This document shows positions 1 to 6,343 of a DNA stretch of 8,216 nt, one piece after another. Numbering within the stretch: the stretch's first letter is position 1; each line of letters opens with the position of its first letter. Position numbers and translations under genes: made by a program. Source of the stretch: Clostridiaceae bacterium. Lineage in GTDB: Bacteria; Bacillota; Clostridia; Lutisporales; Lutisporaceae. Location of the stretch: the NCBI GenBank assembly GCA_028697435.1, contig JAQVFD010000079.1, positions 1 through 8,216 of the forward strand, in the 5' to 3' direction. Under the pieces are notes generated by a model. It saw only the letters and a list, made by a program, of their open reading frames with translations. It ran no database searches and had not been told where the DNA came from.

Positions 1-26
1 ACCCAATCTATGTTAATAGGTTGGGT
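1..26 (+). terminator. Hairpin, possible terminator of an upstream gene
   Basis: ACCCAATC (1-8) can pair with GGTTGGGT (19-26) as an 8-bp stem with one G-U pair around a 10-base loop. The stem begins at the first base of the window, so it may extend further upstream. Only a weak T-rich tail follows (TCTTAGTATT), so termination is inferred. It would separate the sensor kinase operon from whatever lies upstream. Confidence 0.4.
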
Positions 27-53
27 CTTAGTATTAATAAAATTAAATAATAT

Positions 54-82
54 TTGAATAATTTTGTTGAGAAGACTCTAAG
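54..82 (+). promoter_or_regulatory. Candidate sigma-A-type promoter for the kinase operon
   Basis: TTGAAT (54-59) and TCTAAG (77-82) are separated by 17 bases, and each matches four of six consensus positions. Transcription would start near 89, giving a leader of about 38 bases before the kinase start at 127. The region is very AT-rich, so chance matches are likely. I see no other signal in 27-126 except the ribosome binding site. Confidence 0.25.
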
Positions 83-126
83 CATGAGACCTTTAGACAA
101 AGAATTGGTATCTGGGGGGAAGGAAC

Positions 127-1842
127 TTGGTACTGAAACATAAGACAAGAGATATCTTTTGCATGAGAGAACAGCCGGAAGAACTGAGAATCATCACCAT
201 CTATAGATTTGTGTCTTTAATATGCATTTCTGTTTTTTTTCTTGCCGACAACAGCAACCTTTTAATTAATGTAAAAGCATTTATTATTGCCTGCATAGGC
301 TCATCAGCAATTCTACTGAATTATCTTTATAAAAAGAATATGGAATCACCCGGGAATATTAAGGCACTGGTTTTGATTGAAGTTATAGGGAACTCCGCAT
401 TGCTGATACCTACAGGAGGCTTAAACAGTCCGTTTGTATGGTATTCGATAAATACCATATTAATAGCGGCGGTTATGCTTACAAGCCTCTACTGCTGGAT
501 AAACATCGGTGCATATTTGTTTACATCTACCTGCCTTGTATACATGTTTATTTACAATGGTGAACTGGATTTAGCAGAATTTATCAGTCAGGAATCAAAT
601 CTGATACTGAGTCTGGTATTGATTACGGCTATAGTCAGGCAGCTCGCAATGTATATAAAGCGGCTCAGCACAGAAGGTATAAAGCAGATTGAGATAAACA
701 GACAGTTAAATGCTGCAAATAGAAAGGTTCGGGAGTCTGTTGACCATATCATGGAGCTGTATAAAACAGTATATATGTTTACAACCGTACATGATAAAGC
801 GGATATAATCAGCACAATAATGGAGTATACAGAGAAAGTGACCAAAGCCGATATTGTATTTTTCTATCTTGCCGGGAATGAAAAGATAATGGATATAAGG
901 TCTGACAAGTCCTATTGCTTTATGAAAAAAATTCTGAGTGAGAAAGTCAAAGGATCATGGAGCTTTATTATGGATTCTTGTGAGCCCTTCAAGCTTGATA
1001 TTGATGATAGGAGTTATTTAGCGGCATCCGTAAGGTCAAATTGTATCATGTATGGGGTGTTGGGTGTAGGTATCGATCCGGAACAAACGAATGCCTGCAA
1101 TGAAGATTTTATTGATCAGCTGAAGTTTATGGCCGGACTAAGCTCAATTGTTTTTGAGAAGTTTGAAATGGAGCAAGTAAATGAAAGGCTGGTCGTTGCT
1201 GAAGAGCAAAACAGAATAGCAAATGAAATACATGATAGCGTTCTGCAGAGGTTATTCAGCACATCCTTTGGGATTCACAGTTTGATTAGAAATAACGGTA
1301 ATATGTCTGATAGTAAGCTTAACGAGGAATTAAATATTATCGGGGAATCCTTGAATAATACGATGAGAGAGTTGAGGACAACCATATACGGTATGAGCTT
1401 CAACAAAGGAGAAACGGATAATTTTTTATCGGATACGAAGAAATTTATAGATGAAACGAGATGTTTGAACAATATTTGCATAAATTTTAAATATGCCGGT
1501 AACAGTAAGGCATTATCATTACTTCAAAAAAAATCACTTTACAGAATAATATGCGAAGGTGTGGGTAATGCAGTGCGTCATGGCAGAGCCAACAATATTG
1601 AGGTTATGCTGCACATACAGGATAATGAGGTAGTAATGATAATCACCGATGATGGGACAGGCTTTGAGCTTAAGTCAGTAAAACAATCCAGAAGGGGAGG
1701 GTTGGGCATAAAAAATATTGAGACCTTGACACACTGTTTAAACGGAAAGGTGTGTATCCGAAGCAGCTTGGGGAAAGGAACAAGCATTAGAGTAACATAT
1801 CCTGTTTATTCTTATATGCAAAGGGAGGAGAATATTATATGA
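127..1842 (+). CDS. Membrane sensor histidine kinase with GAF-like domain (NarL/LiaS/DesK class, HisKA_3)
   Basis: This is a 571-residue sensor kinase that should autophosphorylate and pass phosphate to the adjacent regulator. About six hydrophobic segments lie between residues 21 and 178 and form a membrane sensor. One contains TGGLNSPFVWYS, a motif typical of membrane sensor modules in clostridial kinases. A probable coiled coil (180-215) leads to a GAF-like region (about 215-350). The HisKA_3 dimerisation motif is NRIANEIHDSVLQRL with the phospho-acceptor His369. The HATPase domain has an N box (GVGNAVRHG, Asn481), a DDGTGF box at 508-513 and a GGLG box at 524-527, so the catalytic elements are intact. 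The TTG start at 127 is chosen because a GGGGGGAAGGA ribosome site lies just before it. An ATG at residue 13 has a poorer site. Frame 1 is closed upstream by TAG at 94-96. The stimulus cannot be read from the sequence. Confidence 0.93.
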   Translation: MVLKHKTRDIFCMREQPEELRIITIYRFVSLICISVFFLADNSNLLINVKAFIIACIGSSAILLNYLYKKNMESPGNIKALVLIEVIGNSALLIPTGGLNSPFVWYSINTILIAAVMLTSLYCWINIGAYLFTSTCLVYMFIYNGELDLAEFISQESNLILSLVLITAIVRQLAMYIKRLSTEGIKQIEINRQLNAANRKVRESVDHIMELYKTVYMFTTVHDKADIISTIMEYTEKVTKADIVFFYLAGNEKIMDIRSDKSYCFMKKILSEKVKGSWSFIMDSCEPFKLDIDDRSYLAASVRSNCIMYGVLGVGIDPEQTNACNEDFIDQLKFMAGLSSIVFEKFEMEQVNERLVVAEEQNRIANEIHDSVLQRLFSTSFGIHSLIRNNGNMSDSKLNEELNIIGESLNNTMRELRTTIYGMSFNKGETDNFLSDTKKFIDETRCLNNICINFKYAGNSKALSLLQKKSLYRIICEGVGNAVRHGRANNIEVMLHIQDNEVVMIITDDGTGFELKSVKQSRRGGLGIKNIETLTHCLNGKVCIRSSLGKGTSIRVTYPVYSYMQREENII

Positions 1843-2453
1843 AGATGCTGATAGTAGATGATCATCCCATGGTGAGAAAGGGCTTGGTTTCAACACTGTC
1901 CGCAGAAGAAAATGTTGAGGAAATTAAAGAATCCTCCGGTGTGGAAGAATCAGTAAGGATTCTGTCTTCATATGACCCTGACATTGCAATACTGGACCTG
2001 AGACTTGGAAAAGAGGATGGCCTGGATATAGTAACCCAGGCAAGAGAAATGGGGACAAAGACTAAATTTCTGATACTTACATCTTCTTCAAAGAAAGAGG
2101 ATTTTATCAGGGCACAGAAGGTAGGTGTCGACGGATTTATACTTAAGGAAGCTTTTGCAGAGGATATAATTTATGCAATACATGTTGTAGCCCGAGGCAA
2201 AAAGTTTTATGATCCGGAAATAACACAAAGCGCAAGAGCTGAAGATGACGAGTTGAGGGAGCTTACATCAAGGGAAAGGGATGTGTTGCTGGAGCTCGGC
2301 AAAGGGCTGAACAATATTCAGATTGCCAATAGGTTATATATATCGGAAAATACAGTGAAAAAGCATATTGGAAGTATATTCTCCAAGCTTGGTATAAATC
2401 ATAGGGTAGAAGCGGCTTTATATGTAAATAATTCAATTAGTCTGAACCAATAA
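1839..2453 (+). CDS. NarL/FixJ-family response regulator (receiver plus LuxR helix-turn-helix)
   Basis: This 204-residue transcription factor is the partner of the kinase just upstream. Its ATG overlaps the kinase TGA (ATGA), which suggests translational coupling, and an AGGGAGGAG site lies inside the kinase 3' end. The receiver domain occupies about residues 1-120, with acidic pocket Asp7/Asp8, phospho-acceptor Asp53 in ILDLRLG, switch Thr81 and conserved Lys103. The C-terminal LuxR-type helix-turn-helix (about 141-198) reads LTSRERDVLLELGKG, then NIQIANRLYISENTVKKHI. All key residues are present, so it should be functional. Likely targets include its own operon, since three envelope genes follow after a 58-base gap without a terminator. 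That is inference from position. The gene spacing to the next CDS leaves room for an internal promoter, but I see none that is convincing. Confidence 0.95.
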   Translation: MKMLIVDDHPMVRKGLVSTLSAEENVEEIKESSGVEESVRILSSYDPDIAILDLRLGKEDGLDIVTQAREMGTKTKFLILTSSSKKEDFIRAQKVGVDGFILKEAFAEDIIYAIHVVARGKKFYDPEITQSARAEDDELRELTSRERDVLLELGKGLNNIQIANRLYISENTVKKHIGSIFSKLGINHRVEAALYVNNSISLNQ

Positions 2454-2511
2454 CTCAAATAGCTTATATTTTTAAATTGATAAGATTATTAATAAGAGAG
2501 GTGAAAAGAGT

Positions 2512-3300
2512 ATGACCAGGAAAAAGCATTCTTTATTAAAGGCAGCAATAATTATTACGCTGATTTTTGCATTGAACCTTTTGGGGATAAGCTATGGCTA
2601 TTGGCAGGACAGCTTGGTTGGTGAAATTAAAGCAAATACAGGATATATTGAGCTGAGCTTTGGAGAAGAAATTGATTTAGAGGAAGAAGAATCAGAAGTA
2701 TTTAGTGGTCTAAGAGCAGAATTGAAAGATGACAAAACTATCAGGGTATCCGGGAGTATTAAAAACGGTGAATGCGGAGAGTTTGAAATAGGATATTCGG
2801 TATTTAACAATGGAAGCTTGCCGGTAATATTCGATGAAATTCAGGTTGAGGATCCGGAGATTGATGGGTATAGCATAATTAAAGGATCTGATGGAATGGA
2901 TATCGGTCCTAGGGACAGCTTAACTGATAGTATAAGAATACAAGTAGATACATCATCAATACAGGCTTCTCAAGGAAATGGCATTGAAACATCTGATTCA
3001 TATGAATTTGAAATAGTGCTTCATTATTATTTTAGCTCATGGGAAGATGAACTTACTATTATTGGTGATATTAAGGTAATGTCAATCCCTATGCCTGCTG
3101 CTGCTTTCACATCTGTTCAGAGAGGAATTGCTACGGACAATTTACCTGAAGGACAGAACGTTCAGGAGTCTTATGATGATGGTGGGACAACGGAGGAACT
3201 TGATGAGCCGGAAGGTGAAGGTGACGGTGCTGATGAGGAAGAATCAGATGACCGGGAGCAAGAAGATGATTTAAGTGAACCGCAACCGGATGCAGAGTAG
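2512..3300 (+). CDS. Secreted protein with SipW-dependent-type signal sequence and acidic C-terminal tail (TasA/camelysin-like)
   Basis: This is a 262-residue exported protein. A basic N-terminus (TRKKH) precedes a hydrophobic segment (about 10-25), then ISYGYWQDSL. This resembles the signal sequences cleaved by SipW-type signal peptidases, where a small residue is followed by Y-x-[FW]-x-D. Cleavage probably falls near Gly29. The text after it (NTGYIELSF, then a beta-rich region with VFNNGSLPVIFD) matches the style of camelysin/TasA-like secreted proteins. From about residue 216 the chain is a low-complexity Asp/Glu/Gly/Pro tail, with no SLH repeat, LPXTG or second membrane segment. The mature protein is therefore released or assembled rather than self-anchored. 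The ATG at 2512 has a GAGGTG site 8 bases upstream. It lies between the regulator and the DUF5305 gene. I infer a surface-fibre or matrix subunit; the exact role is unknown. Confidence 0.75.
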   Translation: MTRKKHSLLKAAIIITLIFALNLLGISYGYWQDSLVGEIKANTGYIELSFGEEIDLEEEESEVFSGLRAELKDDKTIRVSGSIKNGECGEFEIGYSVFNNGSLPVIFDEIQVEDPEIDGYSIIKGSDGMDIGPRDSLTDSIRIQVDTSSIQASQGNGIETSDSYEFEIVLHYYFSSWEDELTIIGDIKVMSIPMPAAAFTSVQRGIATDNLPEGQNVQESYDDGGTTEELDEPEGEGDGADEEESDDREQEDDLSEPQPDAE

Positions 3301-3342
3301 AATTGCAGATAAATATAATACTGTATTATCGGGGGGTATATT

Positions 3343-4455
3343 GTGAAGTTAAATATAAACAAGCTTAAGACGAACAAGATTCTCAGATTAATCATAATTA
3401 CTTCTGCCTTTTTGATATTATGTACTTTATCCTTTCTTCTGTATAAAGAGCTCAAGGTTCCAAAAATAGAAGAAGAAACAGTAAAGTTTTATTCCTATAC
3501 ACATAAGTCATTTACCGAATATAAGGTCCTTTTGAAGCCAAACAGTCTGTATAGCAGCGAAAGCTTAGGAGAAGGGCACTATTATATTACAAATTATGTA
3601 GATGAAATTCAAAACACCTTCAACTATGAATTCAAAGGAGATGCCCCTGCGGATATAAAGGGATATTATGAGGTAGCTGCAGTAATAGAAGGATATACAA
3701 TAGTGGAGAAAGACCATATAAGCATATGGAAAAAAAAGTTCACAATTATACCCAAAACAGAATTTACAGTTAATGATACTATTCTGTCATTAACAGAAGA
3801 TGTGAGTATTAAGCTAAGTGAATATAGCGCTATAGCAGATGCAATTGCAGAAGAATCAGAGGTACATATTCCCTTGCAGCTTAATGTATTTATGGATGTT
3901 AATCTGAAGGCTGATATTGATAAAGGCTCTGCAGAAGCAAAAATGGCTCCTGCAATAGTAATTCCCCTTGATACAAGATATTTTACGGTGACAGAAAGCG
4001 ATGAAAAGGAAGTGCCGGGCAGTATCGAAGAAATTCAAAAGATACAGATTCCTCCGGATAAACTGAAAATCAAAATATACATATGCGGTTTAGTTGCATT
4101 AGCCATTATGATTTTGGGGCTGTTATTATTTACAGAGCCAGTCAGAAAAAGTCCTTTTGAGATTAAGCTTAACAGGATTTTTAAACAGCATGGCAGCAGA
4201 CTGGTTGCGTTAAGCAGTGAGCTGTTAGCAGCATCCATAGATAATTGCAGCATCGTAAGGGAAATTGAAGACCTGGTAAGAGTCTCGGATGAGCTCGGAA
4301 GACCGATTATATATGAATACAGTGAAGATTACAAGAATATAGTCCATTTTTATGTTCTTGATGATAAAAGAACTTACTTATATATACTGAGGGACAGCAT
4401 GAATGAGTCAAATTTAATTATAGCTGACGATAGGGAATTGTTTTGTAGAATGTAA
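3343..4455 (+). CDS. DUF5305-like bitopic membrane protein
   Basis: This 370-residue protein has an N-terminal membrane segment (about 14-33), an extracytoplasmic domain (about 40-240), a second membrane segment (about 245-264) and a cytoplasmic tail of about 105 residues. The ectodomain carries YKVLLKPNSLY (60-70), an Asn-Tyr-Glu-Phe beta strand near residue 95, DIKGYYEVAAVIEG (104-117) and WKKKFTIIP (129-137). From memory these fit DUF5305, a family of unknown function found in Firmicutes and archaea, commonly beside SipW-type signal peptidases and their exported substrates. The tail ends in a YEYSEDYKNIVHFYVLD strand pattern, also usual for the family. GTG at 3343 follows a GGGGGG stretch at 3331-3336 in an otherwise modest ribosome site. 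No catalytic motif is visible, so an assembly or anchoring role for the neighbouring TasA-like proteins is inferred only from context. Confidence 0.75.
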   Translation: MKLNINKLKTNKILRLIIITSAFLILCTLSFLLYKELKVPKIEEETVKFYSYTHKSFTEYKVLLKPNSLYSSESLGEGHYYITNYVDEIQNTFNYEFKGDAPADIKGYYEVAAVIEGYTIVEKDHISIWKKKFTIIPKTEFTVNDTILSLTEDVSIKLSEYSAIADAIAEESEVHIPLQLNVFMDVNLKADIDKGSAEAKMAPAIVIPLDTRYFTVTESDEKEVPGSIEEIQKIQIPPDKLKIKIYICGLVALAIMILGLLLFTEPVRKSPFEIKLNRIFKQHGSRLVALSSELLAASIDNCSIVREIEDLVRVSDELGRPIIYEYSEDYKNIVHFYVLDDKRTYLYILRDSMNESNLIIADDRELFCRM

Positions 4456-4487
4456 GATAGAAGTACTGATTTTTAGGAGGTGAGAAA

Positions 4488-5687
4488 GTGAGTAAGAAAA
4501 AAGGTGCAGCAAGCAGGTTTTTTAACTTAGTTATAATAATATCATTGGGTGTTTGTATTCTCCTGGGAGCTTCCAGCATCACATATGCATTGGTCAATCA
4601 GGTCAATCCGGATGTAATTGTACAGATTGACAATAACGGGAAGGTTACACAGAGCGGGGATATGTATGACGGCGCCTCATGGTATCCGGGTTACAGCAAA
4701 AGCGGAGTTATCAGGCTGGAAAACAATTTTAAGAAAATAGGAGTCTCAGACTTGGGTTTATATGTGGATATCAATAATATTGAAAAGGGTAATCCTATAT
4801 ATGATTCATTTATGAACAATATGATCTTAACAATATCAAAAGGTAAGCTGTCGGTATTCGATGCTATTCTGGTCAAAGGCAAGAGCTTTTCCGATATGCT
4901 GTCAGGCCCTGAAAATTCCGGTAATCATCAACAATTTTTTATAGAAAAAGGGACTTCGGTAGACTTAAAATATGATTTATTAATGGATATGGATTCGGGA
5001 AATGAGCTTATGAATTTAAGTGCAAATGTGACATTTTGTGTAAACATGAACGAAATCCCCGGTCCCAGTCCTCCTGCTGATGATGACGACGATGATAGGA
5101 ATGATAAACATGATGATCTTATAGAAGAGCCTGGCTATATAATTCCGGGGTTGGACGGCCATTGGGCTCATGACTGCATCATGGCCCTTATTGAAAACGA
5201 TGTTATTGATCCGGATTCCAAGAGCCGCATAAGGCCTGAGGATTACATAACAAGAGCGGAAGCGGCAGTATTAATGGGAAGGGCATTAAAGCTTGAAGAA
5301 TCCGAGGATACTGACACCGGTTATGTTGATAACGTGCCTACCTGGGCAAGAGGATATGTTATAGCAACAACAAAAGCTAAGGTATTCAAGGGATACCCGG
5401 GTAATATCTTTAAGTCCTATGGAAACATAACCAGGGAGGAGATGACAGCAGTCTTAATCAGAGCTTTTAGGGAAAACTCCGTAAGCTTTGCCCGGATGGA
5501 TTTCATTGATGAAGCTGATATAGCAGATTGGGTTTATGGAAATGTGGCAAAATCTGTTGAGGATGGTATCGTTATCGGATATGAAGATAATACTTTCAGG
5601 CCAAAGGCATATATGACAAGGGCTGAGACCTTTACTATAGTATGCAGGCTTTTAGCCTACCACGAATTACACAACAAGAAGCTATGA
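4488..5687 (+). CDS. TasA-like ectodomain fused to three S-layer homology (SLH) repeats
   Basis: This 399-residue protein is predicted to be exported and held on the wall. A basic start and hydrophobic segment (13-33) end in SSITYALVN, with possible cleavage after Ala34. Residues 35-188 look like a TasA/camelysin-type beta domain: WYPGYSKSGVIRLEN (65-79), LGLYVDINN, LSVFDAILVKGKSF, then a final strand near LSANVTFCVN. An acidic Pro/Asp linker (190-218) separates this from three SLH repeats at about 219-268, 279-328 and 338-388. Their signature motifs are TRAE (255-258), TREE (315-318) and TRAE (377-380). SLH trimers bind pyruvylated secondary cell-wall polymer, so this is probably the wall anchor of the cassette. 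GTG at 4488 is supported by an AGGAGGTG site. Its TGA stop lies inside the terminator hairpin. The SLH assignment is firm; the TasA-like half is by pattern only. Confidence 0.88.
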   Translation: MSKKKGAASRFFNLVIIISLGVCILLGASSITYALVNQVNPDVIVQIDNNGKVTQSGDMYDGASWYPGYSKSGVIRLENNFKKIGVSDLGLYVDINNIEKGNPIYDSFMNNMILTISKGKLSVFDAILVKGKSFSDMLSGPENSGNHQQFFIEKGTSVDLKYDLLMDMDSGNELMNLSANVTFCVNMNEIPGPSPPADDDDDDRNDKHDDLIEEPGYIIPGLDGHWAHDCIMALIENDVIDPDSKSRIRPEDYITRAEAAVLMGRALKLEESEDTDTGYVDNVPTWARGYVIATTKAKVFKGYPGNIFKSYGNITREEMTAVLIRAFRENSVSFARMDFIDEADIADWVYGNVAKSVEDGIVIGYEDNTFRPKAYMTRAETFTIVCRLLAYHELHNKKL

Positions 5688-5723
5688 AATAAGAATGCGT
5701 CGCAGACGCATTCTTATTTCATA
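5683..5723. terminator. Bidirectional intrinsic terminator shared by converging genes
   Basis: A perfect 19-bp inverted repeat (arms 5683-5701 and 5705-5723) surrounds a three-base loop, GCA. The core GAATGCGTC/GACGCATTC is flanked by an A-rich left arm and a T-rich right arm (TTATTTCAT). Each strand therefore shows a stable stem followed by a U-rich run. The left arm contains the TGA of the SLH gene (5685-5687), and the right arm contains the TGA of the minus-strand DsrE-like gene (5719-5721). Confidence 0.92.
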
Positions 5724-6195
5724 TAAACAACTGCAAATCCGATTCCAGCGCATCATTAAGGTAATCCTTAGCTTCCATTATCACAAGCTCGGGTATCATC
5801 TCTTCCTGCTTAAGACCCATTATATCCATTGAAAGTTTGCAACCATAAAATTTCACGTCTTTTTTCCTTGCGCCTTTTAGGAAATCAATGAGATGAGGAG
5901 CACTATCATCATCCATCATTTCAAGAAGCATTTTTTTGCCCAGACCTGCCATATTCATATTTGAGAGGGGCAACTGCTCAGGTCCCTTGGGGGTAACTGC
6001 TCCGAACATTTTTTCATAGGTTGTCTTGTTTTCATCAGAGAGCTTTTCCGGGTCCCTCACCAGAAAAAGTCCCCAGAAAGTAAAGAACATGGTCACCTCT
6101 ACCTGCATTTCTCTTGCCGTATTGGCAAGTATAAGTGCAGCCATGGCTTTGTCATATTCGCCGCTGAACATAAGTATATTCATTCTTTTGTTCAA
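5719..6195 (-). CDS. DsrE/DsrF/DrsH-like (DrsE_2) sulfur-relay family protein
   Basis: This is a 158-residue cytoplasmic protein of the DrsE_2 type, related to the DsrE fold that carries persulfide sulfur. Recognisable parts are NILMFSGEYDKAMAALILAN at the N-terminus (6-25), VTMFFTFWGLFL (34-45), LPLSNMNMAGLGKKML (75-90), and FYGCKLSMDIMG (116-127), which holds the only cysteine, Cys119, at the family's conserved position. The length fits a single-domain member. The TTG start at 6195 is preferred because an AGGGAGGG site (6203-6210) lies 7 bases before it. The ATG four codons later would be too far from that site. The gene lies 148 bases downstream of a cysteine desulfurase on the same strand, which makes a role in accepting or passing sulfane sulfur likely. 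The partner and substrate are not shown. Its TGA is inside the shared terminator. Confidence 0.88.
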   Translation of the reverse strand: MNKRMNILMFSGEYDKAMAALILANTAREMQVEVTMFFTFWGLFLVRDPEKLSDENKTTYEKMFGAVTPKGPEQLPLSNMNMAGLGKKMLLEMMDDDSAPHLIDFLKGARKKDVKFYGCKLSMDIMGLKQEEMIPELVIMEAKDYLNDALESDLQLFI

Positions 6196-6216
6196 TTAAT
6201 AACCCTCCCTGTATCC

Positions 6217-6237
6217 AATACGGATATGCGTATTATA
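6217..6237 (-). promoter_or_regulatory. Candidate promoter and operator for the DsrE-like gene
   Basis: Read on the minus strand, 6237-6232 is a perfect TATAAT. A weak TTGTAT lies 19 bases upstream of it (3 of 6 matches to the -35 consensus). The perfect dyad AATACG-N6-CGTATT (6217-6234) is centred near 6225, about where transcription would begin, which is a usual place for a repressor site. Overlapping inverted repeats TATCC/GGATA (6212-6226) and GGATAT/ATATCC (6222-6240) share its bases, so a transcript hairpin is an alternative reading. Confidence 0.4.
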
Positions 6238-6252
6238 TCCATAAGACAGAGA

Positions 6253-6275
6253 AGTAATACAAGGGTAGTAATACA
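6253..6275. repeat. 9-bp direct repeat upstream of the DsrE-like gene
   Basis: AGTAATACA occurs at 6253-6261 and again at 6267-6275, a 14-bp offset. A second pair, ACATGGG at 6296-6302 and 6310-6316, has the same 14-bp offset. They lie upstream of the candidate minus-strand promoter and could be an activator site or chance. I see no clear terminator for the upstream desulfurase gene in 6238-6343. Confidence 0.4.
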
Positions 6276-6343
6276 TTAGACAAATAGTGAGTCAGACATG
6301 GGATATAGAACATGGGTTACATTACCTATAAGGAATACCCTGA

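Noticed and set aside
107..115. GGTATCTGG before the kinase start matching the heptad at 6345-6372
   Set aside because: A single 9-base match can arise by chance and there is no tandem copy here.
84..143. Short 19-codon reading frame starting ATG at 84, overlapping the kinase start
   Set aside because: Its ribosome site is weak, the best candidate promoter would start transcription after its ATG, and the peptide shows no leader-like feature.
3171..3455. Minus-strand Ser-rich frame opposite the acidic tail
   Set aside because: The Ser/Pro richness is simply the complement of the Asp/Glu/Gly codons of the 2512 gene.
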